Assembly: GCF_000017545.1 (NCBI RefSeq)
Contig: NC_009718.1
Coordinates: forward strand, 1,116,001-1,180,000
Length of the DNA stretch: 64,000 bases
Source: Fervidobacterium nodosum Rt17-B1
GTDB lineage: Bacteria > Thermotogota > Thermotogae > Thermotogales > Fervidobacteriaceae
Reading direction: 5' to 3'
Part shown: positions 54,461-63,343 of the stretch, in pieces
How the letters are laid out: each line of letters opens with the position of its first letter
How positions within the stretch are numbered: the first letter of the stretch is position 1
Made by a program: the position numbers and the translations under genes
Notes under the pieces: generated by a model
Seen by the model: the letters and a program-made list of their open reading frames with translations, nothing else
Databases searched by the model: none
Told to the model about the DNA's origin: nothing

Positions 54461-56110
54461 CTATTTAACAACCCCAAGTACAAAGAGCCTTATAGTTTCA
54501 GATTTTGTCGGTGTTCCGTAAGGTTGATATGCGCCTGTTATTATTCTTGGATCGTATGAATAAGTTTTGTAATAACCTGTCAAAGTTTGGCCAGTAAATT
54601 GATCAAACGTTCCAACAGGACCACGCACATTTTGCATTATACTACCAAACACAAAGAGTTGACCTGTCGGATTACCTGAATTGTATCCTTCCACCTTAAA
54701 TGACCCGTCGAAAGAAAATATGCTTGAGAACAATTTCATATTATTGAGTTTATTTGTTATTACAACATCGTTAATTGCGACTATGTTCAAAGAAGAAGTT
54801 TCATTTGATGTAACAAAACCTTTTATCTGTTTGAGCTTATCTATATCTACTATATTACCTTCACTTGTGCTGAAAAATTTTTGGTATGTTTTGTAAGGTA
54901 TTATCCTGTCGTTTATGTAAACGCTCTTTTCCGAAAACAAAGTGTAATTTCCATTATACGTGGAAAGACTGCTTGGACCGTCTATAGTCATATTACCAGT
55001 CGAATATATAATTCCGTTAAAGTTGAAGATAAATTCCTCTGCTGGTCCTCCTCCTTGTTTCCTCATTCTTGCCAAAGGTGGGCCCGATGGTTCCCACGTG
55101 ATTATATAATCGACGTTTCCCTGAGAGATTTTAATGTCATAGTTTGAATTTCCTTGACCATGATTGAAACTGACAGTTATATCACCCGTGAACTTGAGCC
55201 CACTTAGTTTATTTGGGTTATTTTTCACATTGTTATATGTATCAACAAGTGAATTAATTGAACTTTGGTATTGAGATTTTATAGTGTTAAAGTCTAGAGA
55301 TCTAATATCTTCTTGAGTTAAAATTTTATATGGTGGATTTCCCAGCAAATTCGCATAGTTAGAATAATTATTTGGTTGAACCACATTGCCGTTTCTATCC
55401 TTAATTCCAAGAATTTCGATTGTACTTAGGAATGTAGGATTACCTCTAGCGTTATTTATATTTATATAATCGTGAGTTCTCAATGGCCCATCTATTATTT
55501 CACCTGATTTAAAATATATCGTCTGCCCGTTTTCTAGCTTTTCTTTGTTAGTAAAATAAACATATTGATTTAAAAGCTTTGAACCAACTATTCCGTAAGC
55601 GTAAGTTGGTGTTTCGTTTTTTACAACACGGGAAACTAAAAATAAATTCAGTTTATTAATGTTGAATGCATATATTTCAATAGAATCCAAACCACGCTCT
55701 GATTTATAATTCGATATTTCATTGATTATAGATGGGTCAATTGAATAATTTTCATTACTAGTTATAGAAAGCACTTTGTAAACATTATTAGCTTTAACAT
55801 TTTGGGTTACAAATTGTTTCCAATCACTATTTAATCTATTCAAAAATTGTGAATTAAACCAGCTTGGAGTGTTCGTCGAAAAGACAACATTGAAGCCAAG
55901 TACGCCAGCGTTCCTACTTCTCATCATACCTATGCCAATGTTTAATGTATTTAAAGCGTCAATTTCCAATTGCGATTCCAAACGCATTCTCACTTCATTA
56001 TTCCTATAATTTGCAAGTACTTCGTATATTATAAGGAGTAATATACTAGCGACAGTAAGAAATATAAGTACAATTGCAGTTGCGAAACCATGCTTTTTTA
56101 GATTAGACAT
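54461..56110 (-). CDS. Pilin-like surface protein (PilX-type N-terminus)
   Basis: 549 residues. It begins with a short basic leader and one long hydrophobic helix (KKHGFATAIVLIFLTVASILLLIIYE). The G-F junction resembles a prepilin cleavage site, but the +5 glutamate is absent, as in PilX-like minor pilins. The rest is beta-rich and Asn/Ser/Gly-rich, with repeated GDITVS, NMTIDG and FSFDGSF motifs suggesting a beta-helix or solenoid. Third gene of a three-gene operon with two smaller pilin-like proteins. Possible adhesin at a pilus tip (inference). Confidence 0.65.
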   Translation of the reverse strand: MSNLKKHGFATAIVLIFLTVASILLLIIYEVLANYRNNEVRMRLESQLEIDALNTLNIGIGMMRSRNAGVLGFNVVFSTNTPSWFNSQFLNRLNSDWKQFVTQNVKANNVYKVLSITSNENYSIDPSIINEISNYKSERGLDSIEIYAFNINKLNLFLVSRVVKNETPTYAYGIVGSKLLNQYVYFTNKEKLENGQTIYFKSGEIIDGPLRTHDYININNARGNPTFLSTIEILGIKDRNGNVVQPNNYSNYANLLGNPPYKILTQEDIRSLDFNTIKSQYQSSINSLVDTYNNVKNNPNKLSGLKFTGDITVSFNHGQGNSNYDIKISQGNVDYIITWEPSGPPLARMRKQGGGPAEEFIFNFNGIIYSTGNMTIDGPSSLSTYNGNYTLFSEKSVYINDRIIPYKTYQKFFSTSEGNIVDIDKLKQIKGFVTSNETSSLNIVAINDVVITNKLNNMKLFSSIFSFDGSFKVEGYNSGNPTGQLFVFGSIMQNVRGPVGTFDQFTGQTLTGYYKTYSYDPRIITGAYQPYGTPTKSETIRLFVLGVVK

Positions 56111-56128
56111 ATTTGTCCCCCCAATTTA

Positions 56129-56695
56129 TTATCCTGCTTCAGTAAGTGCCGAAAGAAGAAAAATAGGATAAGATCCTGATAAATATTGATTTGGATCTTC
56201 TAGAATTTGTTTTAGTGGTGTTTGAAATTGTTTTTTTAAAGCTTCCTGTAACTTTGCATTTTTCGGTTGAACCATCATTATTATAAATTTTTTTGAATTA
56301 ATTATTCCTTTCGCAAACCTAGCACTTCCGATTGTATTTGGAATATTCATTATTATTTTGCCATTTGAATCATTGTAATCACTGAAGATTAATTTACCAT
56401 TTTCAATTTTAAGTTTTTTCTTCTCAATTACTGCACTTAAGCTTGATTGCTGTGGAACGAAGAAAGGTAGTATTAAATAATTATTGGTTGCTTCTAATTC
56501 TTCCGTTTTCCAAACGCTCTGAGACAAAAACATATCAATTGTGTTTGTCAAATTTTGAACATCCGCGTAGAATTCCGCGTACTCTTTTTGTTGATTTAAA
56601 ACGTTTAATGTCGCGTTAAATATTAGCCCTAACATTCCAAAGATTATTACAAACACTATTAAACTAGCTATCAAACCTGTTAAAGTAAGGTCCAT
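56129..56695 (-). CDS. Pilin-like minor subunit with atypical leader
   Basis: 188 residues. An N-terminal hydrophobic helix (TGLIASLIVFVIIFGMLGLIF) is followed by a soluble domain. There is no basic leader before the glycine and no +5 glutamate, so cleavage by prepilin peptidase is doubtful. Middle gene of the operon: 25 nt after the 56721 gene and 18 nt before the 549-residue gene. Probably a pseudopilin-type component assembled with its neighbours. Confidence 0.6.
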   Translation of the reverse strand: MDLTLTGLIASLIVFVIIFGMLGLIFNATLNVLNQQKEYAEFYADVQNLTNTIDMFLSQSVWKTEELEATNNYLILPFFVPQQSSLSAVIEKKKLKIENGKLIFSDYNDSNGKIIMNIPNTIGSARFAKGIINSKKFIIMMVQPKNAKLQEALKKQFQTPLKQILEDPNQYLSGSYPIFLLSALTEAG

Positions 56696-56720
56696 TCATC
56701 TCTCCCCTTAATAGTCTAAT

Positions 56721-57104
56721 TTAATTTGTGGATTTATATTTGTAAACCGTGAAATCGCTTATCTTACCTGGCGCGTATTCTATCGTGAATGTAAATTTAT
56801 CAAAATAATTGCCCGGAATGGAAGTTCTGCTGAATTTGTTTAACCGTGGATAATTACCTGGTGATGGATTACCGTAAAAAGCAGTATTTATTTCGCCTAC
56901 CGCGTTACTAAAATCTGTTTGGATATAAACCCACCTTGCTATAAAATTCTGTAGTTCGGTAACCTTTTGAAAATTATTTAGCATGGCAACCGAATTTATA
57001 ACAGATGATAACCCATATGTTATCACCATAAATACTATAGAAATCAGCAAAATAGCCACTACACTCTCAGTTAATGTAAACCCTTTTTTGTACACTTTAA
57101 ACAC
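56721..57104 (-). CDS. Type IV minor pilin (PilV-like)
   Basis: 127 residues with a classic class III signal: KKGFTLTESVVAILLIS, cleavage after glycine 8 and glutamate at +5. A short beta-rich globular part follows, ending TVYKYKSTN. The GTG start 57104 has a GGGGGG site 11 nt upstream. First gene of the pilin operon. Pilus machinery genes (PilB, PilC, PilD) are not in the window. Confidence 0.85.
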   Translation of the reverse strand: MFKVYKKGFTLTESVVAILLISIVFMVITYGLSSVINSVAMLNNFQKVTELQNFIARWVYIQTDFSNAVGEINTAFYGNPSPGNYPRLNKFSRTSIPGNYFDKFTFTIEYAPGKISDFTVYKYKSTN

Positions 57105-57207
57105 TTAATTTATTCCCCCCTTTTTGCATTCTCTAAATATTAGACAACTCTTTCCGATAATTTGTTTAGAAGGAAAAAATACAAAATTTATATAGGGGTG
57201 TATCAGT

Positions 57208-58044
57208 GTGGAAAAATTGCTTATTTTCAATGATAACACGGCAAAAGCTAATAAGATACAAAACACTGAATATCTAAAGAAAAATTTCTTAAATATAATA
57301 AAAGAACTAATAAAGACACTAAACGAAGTTGAGTTTATAAATAAGTTAGCTTCTATTATTTATCTCAACACATCTGTAGTAGGTGTTAGGGCAATGACAG
57401 ACTCGTACATAAAGATAATCGGAAAATCGTGCAAAATTTCAAGTTCATTTCAATCTGATAGTTTGAAACTAACGATTTATCACACAGATTTTTCAACGCA
57501 AGAGCGCGATTTTATTAGCAACATCTTTGAAATTGCTCAAACGCATTTACAGAATATATTGTACCATAACAGATCAATTTATATGCTACTACGTGACCAA
57601 CTAACTGGGGCATATACAAGACAAGCTGGTATGGAGATACTTTCGAACATCTTTGAAAGTGTTAAGCGTAATGATAGAAAAGGTTTTTTAGTATTCATTG
57701 ATATTGATAATCTCAAAGAGCACAACGATAAATACGGTCATACGAAAGGTGACCAAATTTTAAAAGATTTCTCAAAAACATGCCTAAACATGATAAGAAA
57801 GAGCGATGTTCTTGTAAGGTATGGTGGTGATGAATTTTTACTCTACATAGATTCGAATGAACCTGAGAAGGTCATCGAACGGGTAAAATTAACTTCCATA
57901 GTTGAATTTTCGTATGGAATTGTTAGTTTGCGAAATTACAACTCTCTTGAAGAAGCGATTCAAAGTGCCGATTTGAAGATGTACGAAAGTAAAAAGATGA
58001 ATAAAGCCGATAAAAAGATAATCTATCAAAATTTAAGCTCGTGA
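57208..58044 (+). CDS. Cytoplasmic GGDEF protein (diguanylate cyclase)
   Basis: 278 residues, no membrane segment; N-terminal region (about 1-115) of unknown fold, then GGDEF domain with the GGDEF motif near residue 207 and an RxxD inhibitory site (RKSD) five residues before it. It starts divergently 103 nt from the pilin operon, so pilin control by cyclic-di-GMP is plausible. GTG start with GGGGTG site. Confidence 0.87.
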   Translation: MEKLLIFNDNTAKANKIQNTEYLKKNFLNIIKELIKTLNEVEFINKLASIIYLNTSVVGVRAMTDSYIKIIGKSCKISSSFQSDSLKLTIYHTDFSTQERDFISNIFEIAQTHLQNILYHNRSIYMLLRDQLTGAYTRQAGMEILSNIFESVKRNDRKGFLVFIDIDNLKEHNDKYGHTKGDQILKDFSKTCLNMIRKSDVLVRYGGDEFLLYIDSNEPEKVIERVKLTSIVEFSYGIVSLRNYNSLEEAIQSADLKMYESKKMNKADKKIIYQNLSS

Positions 58045-58094
58045 TAAAAATTAATGAGACCTAAAGAAATTTCCCTTCTCCAAGTGTGTCGTGG

Positions 58095-58100
58095 TATAAT
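58095..58100 (+). promoter_or_regulatory. Extended -10 of the HD-domain gene
   Basis: TATAAT preceded by TGG, 36 nt before the TTG start; no -35 recognised. Confidence 0.55.
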
Positions 58101-58136
58101 AATATCAAATTGGGAATATTGTCGGGAGTGATTCAC

Positions 58137-59207
58137 TTGGGGAAGGGGAATTTTTTGTTTTCTCTCACAAATTTGTTCACGATTCAGCGTTGGAATAACC
58201 GACCGGCGATAATAAGGTTTTCCGAAGCTGATAATTCCTTTAATACATTATTTTTATCTTTCCTTTTTAAAATCTCCGAAGGTCAATCGATTCAATCAAT
58301 TGAAGATAGCCTAAAATGGAGGTTCACACGTGAACTTCCAAAGATTGTACTTTCGGATGTTTCGCTGCAACTCAAAGAGCGCATCGAAAGGTTTTCGCCA
58401 CAAGTATGGAAAGAAGTAACTGAGAAATCTATCCAAGACTTACGAAAATTGTCGGATGAAGAAACCGTTGATTTTTTAGTATCATCTATTAAAGAGAATC
58501 CGTTAGATAAGATTGCTGATTTGTACGTGAGCTATCTTGAAGCATATGAAAATGGAAAGCTTTTTGATTACTCTCAACCTCTGAAAGAATTGGAAGAAAA
58601 GATAGAAAAAATAGAAAACTATTTTGGAAAAGAGAAAAGCGATAAGTTATGGGATACCGCTAAATACTCTTGGCCTGCCATTTTAAATCTCACTTCTATG
58701 GTACGATGGAATAGAACACACCGCAATGTTCGAACAACTGTTTCAGGGCACTCTTTCCTTGTTGTTACAATCGCTTACTTGATTGCAAAATTATATAAAT
58801 TCGAAAATATCGAAGAAGTTATTTTGAAATCAGTCCTGCACGACCTACCGGAAGCATTCACAGGTGATGTCATAACTCCGACAAAGAAAAAAGTTCCGGG
58901 GTTAGAAGAGCTAGTCAACGTCGTTGAACGTGAAATGATTAAAGAATGGATAAACGGAAATGAGAATGTAAAACCTCTCGAAAATTACGTAGAATATTGT
59001 ATTGAACCATTTAGCGGGGATTCTGGAAGAATTGTAAGAACCGCTGATTACTTTGCCGCACTCCTTGAATGTGCTGTCGAAGTACATTCAGGAAATAGAT
59101 TGGATGTATTCCGAGATAGCTTTTTTACGTTTAAAAAGCTCATCAAAGAAATTTCACCGATAGATGTTTCTGAGTGGATTGATGAAATAGAAGCGCTAAT
59201 ACTCTGA
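58137..59207 (+). CDS. HD-domain hydrolase (possible 5'-nucleotidase type)
   Basis: 356 residues. The metal-binding motif lies in SGHSFLVV (His) and SVLHDLPEAFTGD (HD, near residue 242), with a later Asp in IVRTADYFAAL; the HDLPEAFTGDVITPTK block resembles YfbR/HDDC2-type 5'-deoxynucleotidases. The start is TTG 58137 with GGGAG 8 nt upstream; earlier in-frame codons sit in the promoter. The N-terminal 180 residues lack a recognised domain. 27 nt before minC. Confidence 0.75.
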   Translation: MGKGNFLFSLTNLFTIQRWNNRPAIIRFSEADNSFNTLFLSFLFKISEGQSIQSIEDSLKWRFTRELPKIVLSDVSLQLKERIERFSPQVWKEVTEKSIQDLRKLSDEETVDFLVSSIKENPLDKIADLYVSYLEAYENGKLFDYSQPLKELEEKIEKIENYFGKEKSDKLWDTAKYSWPAILNLTSMVRWNRTHRNVRTTVSGHSFLVVTIAYLIAKLYKFENIEEVILKSVLHDLPEAFTGDVITPTKKKVPGLEELVNVVEREMIKEWINGNENVKPLENYVEYCIEPFSGDSGRIVRTADYFAALLECAVEVHSGNRLDVFRDSFFTFKKLIKEISPIDVSEWIDEIEALIL

Positions 59208-59234
59208 CTTTTATGATAAGCAAGGAGGAATCTT

Positions 59235-59879
59235 ATGGTAGATTTCAAGATGACAAAAGATGGCTTAGTGCTCTACATTAAAGATTACACTGACATATTC
59301 GATGTTCTTCAAAAGATAGAGGATAAAGTAAAGAGCATGGGTAATTTTTTTGCAAAAGGTGATAAGATAATGCTTCTGATTGAAGAACATGAGAAACACA
59401 TCGCCGATGTGCCTAAGATAGTCGCGAGAGTCCAAGAGCTTGGACTCACAATCTCGCATGTTCTTATGGGCTCGGAAGGTGCGAATGAAGTTGTGGTAAA
59501 GAAGAAAGTTGATATGGTAAATCAAGGAGATACACGTTCTGGTACAAAAATAGTTAAGAAAAACCTCAGGAGTGGGCAGAGCATTATCCACTCTGGTGAT
59601 GTGATATTGCTTGGCAATTTACATGCGGGAGCAGAGATTGTCGCTGGAGGCAGTGTAGTTATCTTCGGAAGATGTCAGGGCATTGTGAGAGCGGGAATAA
59701 ATGAAGGAAGGGAATCAGTTATTGCAACACTGTCTTTCGAGGCCCCATTCGTTCAAATTTCAGATTTAAAAGGGACATTCACAGAAAAATACGAATTTCC
59801 ATGCATTATTTACGTTAAAAGTAGTAGAATAGAAATAAACAAATACGACAACAAATTGGGAGGGATAAACGTTGAGTAA
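59235..59879 (+). CDS. minC: Septum site-determining protein MinC
   Basis: 214 residues: an N-terminal FtsZ-inhibiting domain (about 1-100) and a C-terminal right-handed beta-helix (GDVILLGNLHAGAEIVAGGSVVIFG). It blocks FtsZ ring assembly away from mid-cell, normally with MinD, which is not adjacent. GGAGGA site. Followed by an M42 peptidase gene whose start overlaps the minC end, the same order as TM1047-TM1048-TM1049 of T. maritima (from memory). Confidence 0.93.
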   Translation: MVDFKMTKDGLVLYIKDYTDIFDVLQKIEDKVKSMGNFFAKGDKIMLLIEEHEKHIADVPKIVARVQELGLTISHVLMGSEGANEVVVKKKVDMVNQGDTRSGTKIVKKNLRSGQSIIHSGDVILLGNLHAGAEIVAGGSVVIFGRCQGIVRAGINEGRESVIATLSFEAPFVQISDLKGTFTEKYEFPCIIYVKSSRIEINKYDNKLGGINVE

Positions 59880-60915
59880 AGAGAAAAAAGAAAAATTAAC
59901 TACAAAAGACTTACTTTTAAAATTTTCAGCTATTCCAGGACCTTCTGGATACGAAGATGAAGTCCTTGAAGAAATAAAAACAATTATGAGTGATTATTCC
60001 GACGAGTGTTTCCGAACACCTATGGGCAGCCTTGTGTGTGTTAAAAAAGGCGCGGGACCGAAGATTGGTTTTTTTGCTCATGCTGACCAGATAGCGTTTG
60101 TCGTTACGAAAATATACGAAGATGGATTTTTGAGACTTTCAGGCGTTGGTGGATGGGATCCAAAAACAGTTGTAAGCCAAAAAGTATGGATTCACACAAA
60201 GAAAGGAAAATTAAGAGGTATAGTTGGCTTTATGCCTCCGCACCTCCAAACAACGGAAGAGTCGAAAAAAGTACCAGATTATGACCATTTATTCGTCGAC
60301 GTTACTATGAACCCAAATTGGAAGGATATATCGATAGGTGATCTGGTAACTTTAGATATAGAAGGATTTGAGAAAAACGGGACGATATTCGCGCCAGCAC
60401 TTGATAACAGAGCAAGTTGTGTGGCCATAATCAAGGCGGCTGAGTTACTCTCAAAAATTAATACACAAGCCCAGGTTTATTATATATTCTCAACCCAAGA
60501 AGAGATAGGGGGACCAGGTGCGAAAAGCGGTGCGTACATTTCAGAGATAGAATACGGCATAGTCATAGATGTTACACATGGTGATGAGGATATACCTGGT
60601 TATCCTAAGATAAAGATGGGCGAAGGACCAGCCGTTGCTGTTGGACCTGTTACAAATAAAAAATTTGTGGAGCATATAAACAAAGTAGCTGGAAAATACA
60701 ACATAAAGCTCCAAATAGAACCCATACCGGGAAGGTCTGGAACAGACACCGACGAAGTCCAACTTACGAGAATAGGTGTTAAAACAGCTTTGATATCTAT
60801 ACCTCTAAAATACATGCACAACCCATACGAAAAAATTACAGTTAAAGACGTCGAAGACACAGCCAAATTACTTGCATTCACGGCAGCTGAAATCACGGAG
60901 GTGGAAAAGCAATGA
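59872..60915 (+). CDS. M42-family metallo-aminopeptidase, first copy
   Basis: 347 residues. Two-metal ligands lie in FFAHADQIAFVV (His), PALDNRASCVA (bridging Asp), STQEEIGGPGA (catalytic Glu pair) and VIDVTHGD (Asp). TTG start (59872) follows GGGAGGG and overlaps minC by 8 nt. M42 enzymes form large tetrahedral complexes that trim peptides in the cytoplasm. Its stop overlaps the second copy by 4 nt; the pair may form mixed complexes. Confidence 0.9.
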   Translation: MSKEKKEKLTTKDLLLKFSAIPGPSGYEDEVLEEIKTIMSDYSDECFRTPMGSLVCVKKGAGPKIGFFAHADQIAFVVTKIYEDGFLRLSGVGGWDPKTVVSQKVWIHTKKGKLRGIVGFMPPHLQTTEESKKVPDYDHLFVDVTMNPNWKDISIGDLVTLDIEGFEKNGTIFAPALDNRASCVAIIKAAELLSKINTQAQVYYIFSTQEEIGGPGAKSGAYISEIEYGIVIDVTHGDEDIPGYPKIKMGEGPAVAVGPVTNKKFVEHINKVAGKYNIKLQIEPIPGRSGTDTDEVQLTRIGVKTALISIPLKYMHNPYEKITVKDVEDTAKLLAFTAAEITEVEKQ

Positions 60916-61922
60916 TGAAGTATTTAAAAGAACTCACAGAATTAAAGGGAGTTTCTGGATTTGAAGATGATGTAAGGGAATATATAAAAGAGAAAATAAA
61001 AGATAAAGTGGATGAATTGTTTGTAGATAGAATGGGAAATCTAATAGCGCTAAAGAAAGGCAATGGGAAAGGTAAGAAAATATTGCTTGATGCACATATG
61101 GACGAGGTTGGATTTATGGTAACTAACATCAACGAAGATGGTACATTATCATTCGCGCCAGTTGGTGGCGTTGACCCAAGGGTTATAATTGGTAAAAAAG
61201 TTCAAGTTGGTAAAGAATCAATAGGCGTGATAGGTTACAAAGCCGTCCACATTCAAAGAGAAGGAATGATGAACACACCCAAATACTCAGAACTTAAAAT
61301 AGACATAGGAGCGAAATCAAAACAAGAAGCGGAAAAACAAGTCAAAATAGGTGATATGGTGGCGTTTACAACAAATTACGAAGAATCTGGAGACTTCGTA
61401 ATTGCGAAAGCTCTTGATGACAGATGTGGTTGTAGTGTGCTTATGGATTTAATAGATGAATTATCAAATAAAAATTCGTTGCCAAACGACGTTTACTTTG
61501 CTTTCACTGTCCAGGAAGAGACAGGCTTAAGAGGCCCTGCAATAATAGCGGAACAATTAAAAGTTGACATGGCGATAGCCGTCGAAACAACAACAAGTGG
61601 TGACGACCCAGAACTTGAAAAGCAACTTTGGTCCACTCACCTTGGTAACGGTCCTGCGATAACATTTATGCACAGTGGATACGTTGTTCATCAAGAAATA
61701 TTTGAAAAACTCGTCCAGATAGCCAAGGAAAACAATATACCATTCCAATACAAAATGCGCACAGTTGGAGGCACAAACGCAAGAAGATACGCTATAACTG
61801 GAATACCTGCGGGAGTTGTATCAGTTCCTGCAAGATACATTCACAGTCCAGTCTCGTCGATAAATAAAAACGATTACAAGCATACGTTAAATTTGTTAGA
61901 AATGTTTCTTGAAAAAGAATAA
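60912..61922 (+). CDS. M42-family metallo-aminopeptidase, second copy
   Basis: 336 residues. Ligands lie in LLDAHMDEVGFMV, KALDDRCGCSVL, TVQEETGLRGP and VETTTSGDDPE, all family positions occupied. GGAGGTG precedes the ATG, which overlaps the first M42 gene. The two copies are diverged, so different substrate ranges are likely. Last gene before the insertion element. Confidence 0.9.
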   Translation: MMKYLKELTELKGVSGFEDDVREYIKEKIKDKVDELFVDRMGNLIALKKGNGKGKKILLDAHMDEVGFMVTNINEDGTLSFAPVGGVDPRVIIGKKVQVGKESIGVIGYKAVHIQREGMMNTPKYSELKIDIGAKSKQEAEKQVKIGDMVAFTTNYEESGDFVIAKALDDRCGCSVLMDLIDELSNKNSLPNDVYFAFTVQEETGLRGPAIIAEQLKVDMAIAVETTTSGDDPELEKQLWSTHLGNGPAITFMHSGYVVHQEIFEKLVQIAKENNIPFQYKMRTVGGTNARRYAITGIPAGVVSVPARYIHSPVSSINKNDYKHTLNLLEMFLEKE

Positions 61923-62081
61923 ATTTTGGTTTTTTAAGTTACTTTTTTGTGAAAAACATTTATTGACAGGTTATAAAGTTTTTTATATAATAAATTAATT
62001 GGAAAATAGAGAGTTTTGCGATAGTAGTTGACATTTGGGGATGTTATTTACAATTAAAGTAAACAAACAATATCATCTCAA

Positions 62082-63140
62082 GATAGTGTTAACTTGTAGT
62101 GATGAAAGAGTGTAATTGTGAAAGAATGCGATTGATATTGCCATTGTGCGTTTTCCAAAGATTCTTCACTACACAAAATCCTTGAATATATTTCGCTAAG
62201 TTCTTCGTATTCTTCAGCCCTCGCTTGAGTCGGAAAAAGTCTTTCAACAATGAAAACTTAGATTCACATTGATTGTTTTTACCGAGCGGTACCACTACGT
62301 GATTGATATTTCTGAACAACAGCTTTACTGCACTTTCATATGCACCAAGTCCATCAGTAATAAGTTCAATGTTTCTAGGTTTTGAATTACCAAAGAACTT
62401 CTCGAGCAATACTTTGACTTGTCCCATATCACGATACTTTGAGACATGCCAACAAAGAATTAAGTTAGTTTCGTGATCAACTAATAGCCAAACATAGTAC
62501 TTTTGTTCTTTGAACACAAGAACAGTTTCATCAGCATGAACTGAGAAAACATTTTCGATGGTAAATGTTGGAAAAAGTACAGAGAATAAAGTACACAATT
62601 TAATAACCCATTTGTATATGGTGACATGAGATACTTTGATATTAAGAGAATGAGCAAGAGAGCGATAAGACATATTGTGTTTCATATACAAAACAAAAGC
62701 CTTTAAGACGAAAAAGATAGGGAAGCGGAAATATTTAAATTTCTCAGGAATAAGGGTGACTGGTTCGGGGAGGTTAAAAGGTACTCTATCTTTGGTACGA
62801 CAAGCTCTACAACGGAAGACAACGAAAGAGCGACGGACTTTGTAAATTTGCATAGATTTACCACAAGAAGTGCATTTGGGATAAGGGAAAGGGAAGTTTT
62901 TGCGTTTTTGAGAATGGGAGAGTTTGAAAGAATGATGGCAGAGTTTGCAAAGGAATTGTTGGTTACCGTATTTGTCATGACCGTTTTTGTATAAGCTGGT
63001 GGAACCGCATTTTGGACAAGAGAGCGTTGAGTTGTTCATATCGGGATACCTCCTTTGTCGAGAGTTGGTTGGGGGGTGTCCCCTCTTTATAAGGATAATG
63101 CGGTTTTTGGAAAGTTTCAATACTTTTAGTTAACATTATC
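62082..63140. mobile_element. Second insertion sequence (IS6/IS240-like transposase), about 1059 bp
   Basis: Single minus-strand transposase. Candidate terminal inverted repeats: GATAGTGTTAACT (62082) and the complement of AGTTAACATTATC (63128-63140), 12 of 13 matching, with weaker pairing further in. The transposase stop lies in the left repeat. No target-site duplication was found by eye (flanks CATCTCAA and AATCATTG differ), so the ends or the insertion history are uncertain. It lies in the gap between M42 and fhs and breaks no gene. Confidence 0.75.
62089..63039 (-). CDS. IS6/IS240-like DDE transposase
   Basis: 316 residues. Two N-terminal zinc ribbons are followed by the catalytic domain: CPKCGSTSLYKNG with CKLC, and CTSCGK with CRAC. 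Candidate catalytic residues are the Asp of VHADETVL, the Asp of LITDGLGAY and the Glu of NNQCESKFS, with D-E spacing near 30. The start is ATG 63039, preceded by AAAGGAGG; the longer frame to 63120 lies upstream of the ribosome binding site. Intact, so probably functional. Family call is by eye. Confidence 0.8.
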   Translation of the reverse strand: MNNSTLSCPKCGSTSLYKNGHDKYGNQQFLCKLCHHSFKLSHSQKRKNFPFPYPKCTSCGKSMQIYKVRRSFVVFRCRACRTKDRVPFNLPEPVTLIPEKFKYFRFPIFFVLKAFVLYMKHNMSYRSLAHSLNIKVSHVTIYKWVIKLCTLFSVLFPTFTIENVFSVHADETVLVFKEQKYYVWLLVDHETNLILCWHVSKYRDMGQVKVLLEKFFGNSKPRNIELITDGLGAYESAVKLLFRNINHVVVPLGKNNQCESKFSLLKDFFRLKRGLKNTKNLAKYIQGFCVVKNLWKTHNGNINRILSQLHSFITTS

Positions 63141-63151
63141 AATCATTGTAA

Positions 63152-63189
63152 CGCCGGTTTTTTTGATTTTCGGCTATCTTTCACCGGCG
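63152..63189. repeat. 7-bp inverted repeat with long loop, purpose unknown
   Basis: CGCCGGT (63152-63158) and ACCGGCG (63183-63189), with a T-rich 24-nt loop, just outside the insertion element. It is GC-rich for the region. The remaining gap to 63343 is AT-rich and holds nothing else that I recognise. Confidence 0.6.
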
Positions 63190-63343
63190 AGTTTAATTAA
63201 GAGATGTTTCTAAATTTATTATCTTCCATATACTTAAAAGTATCAACCAGAATTTTTGTGAAGAGTATCACATTTTTATGGAAAATTATTGAAAATCTCT
63301 CTTTTTCTTTGAGATATTCAAAGATATTCAAGTATGCAATTTT

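Noticed and set aside
63060..63120. GGGG-TGT-CCCC hairpin with TCTTT tract near the right end of the second IS
   Set aside because: The stem is only 4 bp and the T-tract is weak; not enough for a terminator call.
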